A stretch of 64,000 bases of DNA. It comes from Anisus vortex (Eukaryota > Mollusca > Gastropoda > Planorbidae). The DNA lies in contig OX421497.1 in NCBI GenBank assembly GCA_949126835.1, positions 48,184,818 to 48,248,817 on the forward strand, read 5' to 3'. A program made the translations under genes and the position numbers. Of this stretch, positions 21,801 to 34,518 are shown piece after piece. The stretch's first letter is position 1. Each line of letters begins with the position of its first letter. The notes beneath the pieces are model-generated. The model made no database searches. It was not told the origin of the DNA and worked only from the letters and a program-made list of their open reading frames with translations.

Positions 21801-24800
21801 TGTTTAGAACTTTAACATACAGTGATTATCAATAGGTCTAAGTTTATTATAAAATAAAATTAACGAATTAAGCAGTATTGTTTATATAATAAAAATTTCT
21901 TAGGAGGACATTTCCAATTTATACATTTAACTTTTGGCCCGATTAGTCTAACGGCTTAGGAGCCTATAGAGGACAAACATATATATAAATTTATAAACAA
22001 ACATATAAACAAACTCACTGTAATTATGTATTTTTCCATAGAACCTGATTAGTAAAAAATTCAACTATTGTAATTTCCCTATAGGAGAACACAGAATAAT
22101 AATGCGAGCCTCACAGGCAATATTCCTGGAGGAACTGCAATTCTCCAGTTTGTCTGTCAACTTAAACGAAGACTTGGTGCTGACAGTAACGCTGTGCAGT
22201 AACTTTCCAGAGCCTATAGCACTAGACAGTGTACAGGTGAGTCTGACTATAGCACTAGACAGTGTACTGGTAAGTCTGACTATAGCACTAGACAGTGTAC
22301 AGGTGAGTCTGACTATAGCACTAGACAGTGTACTGGTAAGTCTGACTATAGCACTAGACAGTGTACAGGTGAGTCTGACTATAGCACTAGACAGTGTACT
22401 GGTAAGTCTGACTATAGCACTAGACAGTGTACAGGTGAGTCTGACTATAGCACTAGACAGTGTACTGGTAAGTCTGACTATAGCACTAGACAGTGTACTG
22501 GTAAGTCTGACTATAGCACTAGACAGTGTACTGGTAAGTCTGACTATAGCACTAGACAGTGTACTGGTAAGTCTGACTATAGCACTAGACAGTGTACAGG
22601 TGAGTCTGACTATAGCACTAGACAGTGTACTGGTAAGTCTGACTATAGCACTAGACAGTGTACAGGTGAGTCTGACTATAGCACTAGACAGTGTACAGGT
22701 GAGTCTGACTATAGCACTAGACAGTGTACTGGTAAGTCTGACTATAGCACTAGACAGTGTACTGGTAAGTCTGACTATAGCACTAGACAGTGTACAGGTA
22801 AGGCCATTCCCTTGTTTTAATGAATCCATGTTGTAGCCTGGGATGTTATAACACATTTTGTGTACCAAAAGTAAATGAACCTTACACAAGATTTAGCAGA
22901 AGTAAATGAACCTTCCACATGATTTAGCAGAAGTAAATGAACCTTCCACAAGATTTAGCAGAAGTAAATGAACCTTCCACGTGATTTAGCAGAAGTAAAT
23001 GAACCTTCCACAAGATTTAGCAGAAGTAAATGAACCTTCCACATGATTTAGCAGAAGTAAATGAACCTTCCACAAGATTTAGCAGAAGTAAATGAACCTT
23101 CCACGTGATTTAGCAAAAGTAAATGAACCTTACACAAGATTTAGCAGAAGTAAATGAACCTTCCACATGATTTAGCAGAAGTAAATGAACCTTCCACAAG
23201 ATTTAGCAGAAGTAAATGAACCTTCCACATGATTTAGCAGAAGTAAATGAACCTTCCACATGATTTAGCAGAAGTTAATGAACCTTCCACATGATTTAGC
23301 AGAAGTAATTGAACCTTCCACATGATTTAGCAGAAGTTAATGAACCTTCCACAAGATTTAGCAGAAGTAAATGAACCTTCCACAAGATTTAGCAGAAGTA
23401 AATGAACCTTCCACATGGTTTAGCAGAAGTAAATGAACCTTCCACATTATTTAGCAGAAGTTAATGAACCTTCCACAAGATTTAGCAGAAGTAAATGAAC
23501 CTTCCACATGGTTTAGCAGAAGTTAATGAATCTTCCACAAGATTTAGCAGAAGTAAATGAACCTTCCACAAGATATATCAGAAGTAAATGAACCTTCCAC
23601 AAGATTTAGCAGAAGTAAATGAACCTTACACAAGATTTATTCATTGCAAAGTCTGAAATAAATACAGTTGCACATGAACATTGTTAATTTTGTATAAATT
23701 TTAATATTTCTGTGGACCCAAACAAATATACCCTTTAAAATTATTAAATAGACCAAAATAAAAAATAAAGTTCATTTTTTTTGCACAAAAGAGATCAGTT
23801 TCTTTTATCGGTATGTCTTTTTGTTTGAACTTCAGAGTTTGTTATTAATTATTCCAAATGTGAACATTAAATTGAAAAAAAATTTTTTTACTTGACAGGT
23901 GAACATAAAAAAATGTAGCGCTTCGGAAGCTTTGGAGTTTGTTGACAAGCAGCAGCAACAACATCACCATCCCCAACAGAAACCAACAGCACAACACCGA
24001 CGTCAGCCGAGTGGTACACACATCCTAGTGGACAAAATGCTGAACTTTCAAGTAAGCCCATCGGGCAGCAGTCTTTAAGATTCTATGTTTGCATTGCATT
24101 ATGGGAAACATACTTTTGGCTTCTTCACCTCATTGTGTAGATTACAATTTTCTTTAGGGATGTTAAAACGAAAACTCAAAATATGAGTTTCAGTTTCAAA
24201 ACATGAAGCTTATTTATTGACTTTCGTCTGTGCTTTTTTGTGTGTATGTGTGTAATTCTATTAATATGGCTTGCTAAACTGCAAAGATACATTTTTTTAT
24301 CGCTTGGTCGGTCACTTCACTAAAAGAACAATTGCTTTATTTTCCACCTTAACATACATAATAACAAAAGGGGAGAGAATTCTAGAACCAAAAATCGCTT
24401 TTGAAAATAAAAAAGTTTTTTTAACATTCCCAGATATGTTTCTTCCAATAATGTAAGTAATATAATTCTTTTATTTAGCCTGTCACCAAAACATTGCCCA
24501 GTAAACTAGACTTTCACACTTCCGTTGAGAGGTCGAAAGGTCGGCTTGTGTCCTGCTCCATTGGGTGTGACAACGCGCACCAGATTTTGAAGCGATTGGA
24601 CAGCGCAGGATCCAATCAAAGCTCATCCGAAATTCACAAGGAAGATTACTCTGTTTGTTTTTCTCACACGGCATTAACCTTGGAGCCTGGCCTAAACACC
24701 TTGACCTTCACTACCAGGGTAATATTTGAGCAGTTCTTATATTACTTATCTTCTTATTATTTATTGCAGCTTATTAAATTGTACGTCTTTTACTGAAGAT

Positions 24801-27800
24801 TGGCTACTTGACTTGTGTACACATGTGTACACTGTGGACTCTATTTCATGTTTATGTGTTGTACATATTTGTGCACTTTAAAAAAAGTATCCAGTTTAAC
24901 TACATTGATCTATAAGGCCGGTGAAGCAGCATTCACCAGTTTCTGTGTCTACGGCATACTAGGGAATTGTGTGGCCATCAAGTACCCATCAGAGCTGCGT
25001 AGACTCAGGGACATCCTTTAGACCCGGGAATAGACCAAGCCGTCACCAGGATTCGAACCCAGGACCTTTGGTGCACCATCCAAACGCGCTGCCAGTCGGC
25101 CATTATGTCCCCCACTGGGAATTTAAGACTTTTTTTGAAGTTCATGTGTTGTACATTTCAGTTCACTGTACACTTATCTATTTCCAGATTCAGGAGAAAG
25201 GCATCTTCCATCTGAGTCAAATGTGTTTCACTCTACATTGCCTGGATCTGCTAAAGCCTATATCAGCAGATGAAACATCATTCAAAGTGAACAGTATTTC
25301 TCCAGAGTTTAGTCTCAAGCCTAAGCATTTTGGTAATTAAGAAATACAATCTGTTAATTTATATAGGTCTGTTGAGTCATAAACTACTAAGTCCCAATTT
25401 TGACTAGTCTAGACACTTGACTCAGAGTTTAAATATTGACGCAACAGACTCAGAGTTTAAATATTGACGCAACAGACTAAGAGTTTAAATATTGACGCAA
25501 CAGACTCAGAGTTTAAATATTGACGCAACAGACTCAGAGTTTAAATATTGATGCAACAGACTCAGAGTTTAAATATTGACGCAACAGACTCAGAGTTTAA
25601 ATATTGACGCAACAGACTCAGAGTTTAAATATTGACGCAACAGACTCAGAGTTTAAATATTGATGCAACAGACTCAGAGTTTAAATATTGACGCAACAGA
25701 CTCAGAGTTTAAATATTGACGCAACAGACGCAGAGTTTAAATATTGACGCAACAGACTCAGAGTTTAAATATTGACGCAACAGACTCAGAGTTTAAATAT
25801 TGACGCAACAGACTCAGAGTTTAAATATTGACGCAACAGACTCAGAGTTTAAATATTGACGCAACAGAGTTTAAATATGGACGCAACATCTTGAGTTGAT
25901 TGTTTGGTACTGAAATATTGACGCAACATCTTGAGTTGTTTGGAACACAGCTTATGCCAGTTTTAAAAATGAAATATTTGTCCTTTCAGCCTAGTTGCGC
26001 ATCAATCACCAGTTTCTGTGGCCACGGCATACACAGGAGATTGCATGGGCTGTACAATGCCCATTTATAAGGAAAATTTAACTACATTGTATGCTGTTAT
26101 TAAACTAATAGACAAAACTGACCAAGTAAACTCAAACACAAACAAAAGATAGTGATGATTGATGCAATGTTATTTTGATATTTTTGGTTAAAGACAGATT
26201 TGAGGGAAAATGGGAGATAACTCCAGATGGAGCCTAGATCTTGGAGCGATAGAGACATGTTTTAGTTTAGGCTGTAGACAACTTTAGACCATAAGAGTGT
26301 AAGCAAGAGTATATTGTTACGAATATCGGTCATAAATGAATGACGTAGTAAGGCATTGACCTCTTAACAAGTGCGTATCAGAGTCCAAGGCGACCAAGGT
26401 TTGACCTTTATGCCCTGAGGGCAGTTTAAATAAAATAATTCGTTCAAATCCCGTGGAAATTGGAGGATAATTCTGGATCGTAGTAATTATAGAGAAAGAG
26501 GTTAAAATGCGTATTAAGACCCTGTAGAATCTTCGATGATAGTTTTCTTTGGAAAGTCCCGACCTCCTTAAAGTTAGTTCAGTTCAGAAGTTTGTCGAGT
26601 GAAGTCGCTATATTCATTTGTATATAATATGCCATTTATTTTGAAATACTTATGTTGCCATCAGTTGATGAAGTTTATTGATCGTTTATATTGAGTCTAC
26701 AATTTAAATAAAATTGTTTATTCAACAACTGGAGTTGTTTGATCTATGATTGTTGAGAAAGGTGTTGAAGATAATTATCACGAATATAACTACATTGCTG
26801 CATAGACCTGTCAGTCAAAGAACCCCTAGCTTGGGCTACAGATTAGCAGAATCTAGAGACTTCTAATAAAGATACAACTATATTCATTGAATCCGATTTA
26901 ACGAGTCGTAATAATAGTCATCATAAAGAGGGCCATAACAGTTTGGGGGCTCGTCCGGGATAGTTGTATAGTGAAGCATATATTCAAGTTGTGTTGTGTT
27001 GTGTGTTGGAGCCGTGACCTACTGAGCAAGCCTAATAACGCTGAATTCATTCTTCCGATTGGAAAAACGTAAGTTGGAAATTTACATTTTATAAATCTCT
27101 TAACTAAAGAATGGAATTTATTGAAAATCCAGAAGAAGAAGTTCTGAAAACTTTATCAATAAAGAAGTTAAAAGAGATCGCTGAGATCTTAAAGATAGAA
27201 GTTACTGAGACTACACCATCGAGGACTGTGTTGACACAGCAGATAAAAGATGTGTTGATTGCGAGTGGCAAGTTGAAAGTAGAATCAAGCGCGGAGGGAT
27301 ATCAAGTTGAAGGTCAGACGTCGAAATCTATGTCAGAACAGTTTAGATTTCAGTTAGAAATGAAACGGATGGAAATGGAGATGGAACAAAGACGTCTAGA
27401 AAGCCAGGAAAGAATAGAGCTAGCGAAGATAGGAGCTACTAAAAAAGAATCTCATAGTGATGTAGAGATGGCCAGATGGAAAAAGCTAGTCCCTACCTAT
27501 ATTGATAAAGAAAGTGAAATAGCTAATTTCTTCCAGACCTTTGAAATCTCTTGCAGAGATTTTAAGTTCCCAGAAGATAAATGGGGAATATTAGTAAGAA
27601 CAGCCTTTACTCAGGGAAGGGCAAGAGATTGTGTTCTATTGTTAAAAGAGGAGCATTTAAATGATTATGAAATCATCAAAGATTCTGTACTGAAAGCGTA
27701 CAACCAAATACCTGAAAGTTATCGGAAAAGGTTCCGTCAGTATACAATGTCCCCTTACCAAACACACTTAGACTTCCTTAGAGCAGAAGAAAAGTTAATG

Positions 27801-30800
27801 GATCAGTGGATAAAATCCAGAAATATCTCCACATTAAAAGAAATGAAAGATATCGTTCTGTTAGAGGATTTTATTAATAAAGTGAGGCCGGATATAAGAA
27901 TGTATTTATCCGAGCGTGACATCACTGACCCACATAAGGCTGCTGATTTTGCTGAACAGTATGCACTGTGTCATCGGACAGCTGGTGAAAAGAATGTTAA
28001 TAGATCACAACGGCAAGGAGAAAACACACAAAAACAACATCGTGAAAAAGATCATTTTGTGAAACAAAATGATGTTAATAAAAAACCTGTCTACAAAAAC
28101 GTCCAATGTACTTTTTGTAAAAGAACAGGACATAGCATCGAAGACTGTTGGAGTATAAGGAAAGAAAAAGGACCTAATAAAGTGGTAATGTGCGTCAGAC
28201 ATGCACAAATACAGAATGTACAAGAAAGCGAAAATACAAACGAACTGAATTCGAAGAAAGATTCTTCTAAACCAGAAACACTGAGGGTGGATTTGCCTGA
28301 GAGCAAAAGTCAGAAGGTAGAGAAATCTACAACTGAAGATAATGAGGATAAATATCCTGATTATAAATACAGAATGGCTACTATTGGATTAATTGTCCAA
28401 GTCCACAGAGACGAAAAAGTAGACCAAAGTATTTTTGACTCGGAAAAGAGTCTGAAGTCATCGAAAGATGAAAAACCACCCGGAAGTCATGGTCAAGGGA
28501 AGAATGAAACTGACACAGAGACCCTGTGCAGTTTTCAACCGTTCATTAGTGAAGGTTGTGTGGCCTTACAAAAGGAAGGACCACTGAAGTCCGTAAACAT
28601 ATTACGAGACACAGGAGCATCATTAACACTGCTGCTTAAAGATGTATTACCATTGAATGTGAATACATTGACAGGACAGACTGTCCTATTGAGAGGTTTT
28701 GAATGGAAAGAAGTAATACCTCTACATAGGATATACATATCATCTGACTTGGTGACAGGATATGTGACAGTTGGAGTAATATCAAAACTTCCTGTTGAGG
28801 GCATATCTGTTATCCTAGCAAATGATTTGGCGAAAGGGAGGGTGAGACCTGAACTGATTGTAAAGGAAAATCCAGACCCTAGTCCTATTGTGGAGACAGG
28901 AAAAGAAAAAGAACTTTATCCTGTAGGTGATGTCATAAATGGTATGACACCACAGAAAAAGAAAGAAGAAATTCTCTCACAAGAAAAGGAAAAGAAAGAA
29001 GAAATTCTCCCACGAGAGAAGAAAGAGGAAGAAGAAGTGGAACGTGATACTACTATTTTCTCCATGATTGAAGATTGTCCGAAAGGAAATGATCAATCAA
29101 AGAAGTCATCACAAAATGAATTGATTGCTGAACAGAAAGTAGACCCAGAGTTGCTACAGCTGCATGAGAGAGCTGTCGACGAGGAAGAAACTCCTACTAC
29201 TGATGTCTATGAACATATAGACCACAGCATAAACAAACAACAATGCAAACCTGCAGTTGCCGGTACAGATGAAGATTGGAGGAGCATCACCGAAGAAACG
29301 AGTGCTGAGAGCTGGACCGAAACTATCAAAAGCTATGGGTTACCACAATCCATACCGACAGATCGAGGGACCAACTTCGCCCCGGAACTCTTCAATCCAG
29401 TCCTAAAGAACTTATGCCTGGAGCAGGAGATGTCAACTGAATCCCATCCGGAAAGTCGAGGAGCCTATGGACCAATCTTTGGACCCACTGTCCGAGGACC
29501 ACTCAAACTACTTCAAGAGGAATGGCAGACCGAATTGGACCTCCTTGGGCTGATCAAGTACCTAGATAAGTACATAAAATTTTTGTCTGACATAACTGTG
29601 TTTGTTAGAAAAAAATTGTACACTGCTCACATGCAGATGCCATTGTTGTGTGATGAAAGAAAGGCAAAAATATTATATCATTTGAAAATGATAAAGCCTT
29701 ACCTTCTGAAAACAATTGGAATAAGCTTGATGTTATTAACATTGTTACTCTTATTTGTAAAATTTATGCCTGGAGTACAGGATGAATTGAATGACAAATT
29801 CACTAATAGTTAGTTACCAAACTTACTATTTTAAAACTAAATCCCTTACTTGTGATGAAAAGGACTGAGTAAAAGTATTGTGAGAGTAAATATCATTATA
29901 GTGTGATATTTCTAAACAAACTTGTTAGGTTGAGCATTTAAAATAATTGCTATAAGAGAAAAAGATCAGTTTTATCCGCAGAATTGGTTTCTAAATCAGA
30001 GGACATTATAAATGTGGACTGATTATAAGATATGTTTGAGAATCTCTGGAAATGATAATTGAAACATTTGGCAGAGAGGATAATTTGATTGAAAAAGATG
30101 TAAATGGTTTTGAGAAAAGATAATTTTTCTATCACTAAAGTATTGAGAAATGTTTTATGATTGTACTATGGATTTATTTTATCATGTACTGTTGTTGAAA
30201 TAATTGCACTGAGTCAAGATGCAAATTTCTTCTATGTGAATTTATTCATTTGTAATATTATCATTGAATGTATGATAATGTAGGGTAAAAATAGTTGCTG
30301 AAAGACAGAACTATGACTAACAAGAATTCCAAGAATTGTATTATATATGATTTTTCACTTTTAGGATACTGTTACATGAAAAGCAGACCAGAAATGAAGC
30401 TAATGTAAAATAAAACTTATCCTTGTTTTGTATAAATTTAGGATATGTGCCACTGATTTGACACTGTAAACCAGAATGGTTGAGAATGTCATGGTTGAGA
30501 ATTTATAATGTTGACATACCAATGTTCAACAAATGTATGATTAATTAAGGATTTCATGTCAAGATTGTAAAACTAATCTATTTTTTTTTTGTATTAGTTA
30601 AAATAGATTGAATGAATTGTACTGACAAGCAAAAGATTGGGTAGACCTGAACACTGTGAGGAACAGGAGAACCTAGAATCTATGAATAATGAATAAAACC
30701 TTTATGGAAAATGGAAAAGAGCAATGTACACCACTGAAAAGATTGGAAATGGAATGTTTTACCACACCAGTCAAACTAGCAGTTTGTTTTGTACATAAAT

Positions 30801-33800
30801 TGTTACATTGATTTCGCTCTGAAAAAAATTAATAGTAGCCTATGCTTAACTCTTTTCTACTTCAATAATATTGTATTTGAAATGTCTTTAATGTAATCTA
30901 AAGAAAATAATTACTTACTGTTTAGTAATAAGATTGTATGAAGATGATAACTTGCTTTAATTGATAGTTAATTAAGTAAATTAACCAATTTGTTTCAAGT
31001 AAATCCATGTCTGCATGAAAGTTGAATGTTTCAATGTGAACTCTTTTAAAAAGAAAATAAGGACGTCGAAAGGTCATGGTAAAATGAGAAATTGAAATAT
31101 TTTTAATGATTTTTGCTATAAACTATTTTAATTCTGGAACAGACTATGTTTAATGTTATTAAAATAACATAAATGAATTTGATTTTGAGATGATAGATGT
31201 TAAAGAATGCTCATTTAATACGATAACTATTTAATCGCGTAGCAATTTTATTTGACCTCGGCTGTGATGAGGTAAAAATTTGCATAGCGATGTCAATATT
31301 GTTAGAATCAATTGAGAATGAGAGGGTGAAAAAAAAGGAATAGAGAGAGAGAGTGCGGAATTGACCTACATTTTGGGTCGCGACACAGACAGTTTGGTCT
31401 AATGTGTTAGTCAGCCTACCAGCATGTAAAAAAAAATACTGTCTACACGAGCAATAATTTTTGTAACGTGTAATTAGGTCAGGTCTAGTATGTGTTCTAT
31501 CAGAGCGTTTGGTTTTTTTTCTCCTTATGAAAAAATAAGTCGTGTCTGAATAGACATTAAGTGATTTTTTCTTTTGTTGTATAATTACAAATTGTAAAAG
31601 ATATTAGTTTATAATTAAATGGACGAGAGAGTTTTATTACAGTGGGATGTTCATGTAATAGAAATTATTAACTTGTATTATATTATATCTATTAAGAATG
31701 ATTATGTATTTTTCTTGTATACAAGATTTAGATAAACAATTCAATTGTCCATTGTTTTGAATTAAAAATTGAATGATTGAATGACTGTAGTTAAGCCATT
31801 TGATAAGATGAACTTATATTGCATATATTATAGGTTATTATTATCAGTTCATTGGGATAGCCAATTGAACTGTATTGTTTTCCCCAGAATATTTTCTTTT
31901 ATAATTATTCCTTAAAATTAACATTGTATTAACAATTAACAATGTAAAAGAAATAATTATAAAACTTTAGAAGGAGGGGGATGTTACGAATATCGGTCAT
32001 AAATGAATGACGTAGTAAGGCATTGACCTCTTAACAAGTGCGTATCAGAGTCCAAGGCGACCAAGGTTTGACCTTTATGCCCTGAGGGCAGTTTAAATAA
32101 AATAATTCGTTCAAATCCCGTGGAAATTGGAGGATAATTCTGGATCGTAGTAATTATAGAGAAAGAGGTTAAAATGCGTATTAAGACCCTGTAGAATCTT
32201 CGATGATAGTTTTCTTTGGAAAGTCCCGACCTCCTTAAAGTTAGTTCAGTTCAGAAGTTTGTCGAGTGAAGTCGCTATATTCATTTGTATATAATATGCC
32301 ATTTATTTTGAAATACTTATGTTGCCATCAGTTGATGAAGTTTATTGATCGTTTATATTGAGTCTACAATTTAAATAAAATTGTTTATTCAACAACTGGA
32401 GTTGTTTGATCTATGATTGTTGAGAAAGGTGTTGAAGATAATTATCACGAATATAACTACATTGCTGCATAGACCTGTCAGTCAAAGAACCCCTAGCTTG
32501 GGCTACAGATTAGCAGAATCTAGAGACTTCTAATAAAGATACAACTATATTCATTGAATCCGATTTAACGAGTCGTAATAATAGTCATCATAAAGAGGGC
32601 CATAACAATATCCTATTTTTATGTCAATGTACTTCCATCATTTCAAAAATGCTCTGTTTGTTGATTATATTTGTATTTAACATTTGTTGAATTCAGCTTA
32701 GTAGGAGAATATTGATTGAATATTCTTTCTTGTTATAAATATAACTCTCTGGGATGTGCTAAACTAAATATAACTCTCTGGGATGTGCTAAACTAAATAT
32801 AACTCTCTGGGATGTGCTAAACTAAATATAACTCTCTGCTATGCGCTAAACTAAATATAACTCTCTGGGATGTGCTAAACTAAATATAACTCTCTGCTAT
32901 GCGCTAAACTAAATATAACTCTCTGGGATGTGCTAAACTAAATATAACTCTCTGGGATGTGCTAAACTAGTTTTTAATACAAAAAGTAAAGTAGTAACAG
33001 CTGAGTCGACTTAGGGACATCCTCTAGGCATGGGTAAAACCACTTGAAGTTTTTAACCAGGATTTGAACTCGAGTCCTTCATTACAGCAATTACTGCGGC
33101 TAGACCATCATTTCTTAAGATATATATGTAGCCACAGAAGTAATTGAATTGCTTTTATTTTTTAACTTGTTAATAAAACTGTAGAATTAATTTTTGTCAC
33201 TTCGTTTGGAGAAGTAAAATGTGAGAATAAAAGCTGGAACTGGTTTTAGATCCAGTAATCTTAGAGGAGTAGTAACAATATGTGTTTAGGACATAGAATA
33301 TTGTCATGTAAACATAGAAATCTTTTCTGCTTGTCATTCAATTAATATGTTATATGAAGAAACTCCCTCCCCTCTACACTGACCAATCCATGTTACACTG
33401 TCTATACATTGTGGCGATAAATAATTCAATACCAATTACTGAGTAAGTTCCCTTTTTAATAAACTCTTCATTCTATGGACTTAATGTCCAGACTTTGATT
33501 CATACAAATGTTGTTTCAGATACATTCATTGCTGATTTATACAAATGTTGTTTCAGATACATTCATTGCTGATTCATACAAATGTTGTTTCAGATACATT
33601 CATTGCTGATTCATACAAATGTTGTTTCAGATACATTCATTGCAGATTCATACAAATGTTGTTTCAGATACATACAGAAGCTTGCTTCCCTCAGAGTGAC
33701 TGACCTCCAGTTGGGTGACGTTACTGTGCCCTTCTCCTCAACGGTAAAGAGCCTCGGCATGTTTCTGGACTCCACTCTGTCCATGCAACCCCACATCTCC

Positions 33801-34481
33801 TTCCTGATCAAAACCTGCTTTTTTCACCTGCGACGTATTGCCACTATCCGTCGCTACCTCACTCCGGAAGCTTGTACCAAGCTCGTCATCACTCTCCTCT
33901 TCTCTCGTTTGGACTACTGTAACTCTCTTCTGGCCGGCCTTCCTGCCGCTTCCATTCAAGGACTCCAACGCGTCCAAAACTGCGCTGCCAGACTAGTCCT
34001 AAAGAAGAAGAAGTCCGACCACATTTCACCTCTGCTCTACTCTCTGCACTGGCTCCCTATTCAAAATAGGATTTTATATAAACTCGCATCTCTATGCTAT
34101 AAATGCCTCAATGACTCAGCCCCGGATTATCTAATTTCCTGTCTGGAAATATATACAAAACCACGCCCACTTCGATCGGCTGCTCACAAACTCAATTTGA
34201 CGATCCCGCGGACAAAACTCGTGACAGCTGGTCAGCGGGCCTTCACCTACTCCGGCCCCTCCGCATGGAACACCCTGCCACTCCAGCTGCGACAAAGCTC
34301 GAACTTTTACATTTTCAAGACCGGACTCAAGACTCACCTGTTTATTATTGACTCCTAGCCCACTTACATTTTTAAACATTTGTCTGTTATTGTTATCATC
34401 GTTAATTGTAATTGTAATTGTAATTGTAGATGTAATTGTTAAGCGCATAGAACTGATTGCGGGATATGCGCTATATAAGCT

Positions 34482-34518
<37 letters not shown>

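Larger units (their letters stand above)
26315..32607 (+). mobile_element. Ty3/gypsy-type LTR retrotransposon, pol-deleted, LTRs apparently identical
   Basis: LTRs at 26315-26940 and 31982-32607 are each 626 bp, start tgttacg, end cataaca, and read identical by eye. The target duplication is atat at 26311-26314 and 32608-32611. The primer binding site tgggggctcgtccgggat (26944-26961) is complementary to tRNA-Pro. A polypurine tract (aaggaggggga) precedes the 3' LTR. The single frame at 27111-29813 encodes Gag and protease, then jumps to a piece of integrase. Reverse transcriptase, RNase H and most of the integrase are absent, so it must have been mobilised in trans. No env domain was recognised. 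Confidence 0.93.

Noticed and set aside
26315..32607. Endogenous retrovirus with env
   Set aside because: No envelope frame or fusion motif seen; Gag and integrase wording fits a Ty3/gypsy-type element. The hydrophobic tail alone is not enough.
33582..34358. Host gene reading through CCFRYI repeats into a conserved protein
   Set aside because: The protein part is an L2-like LINE C-terminus; the N-terminal part is the acceptor array of TRAPPC10 exon 18.
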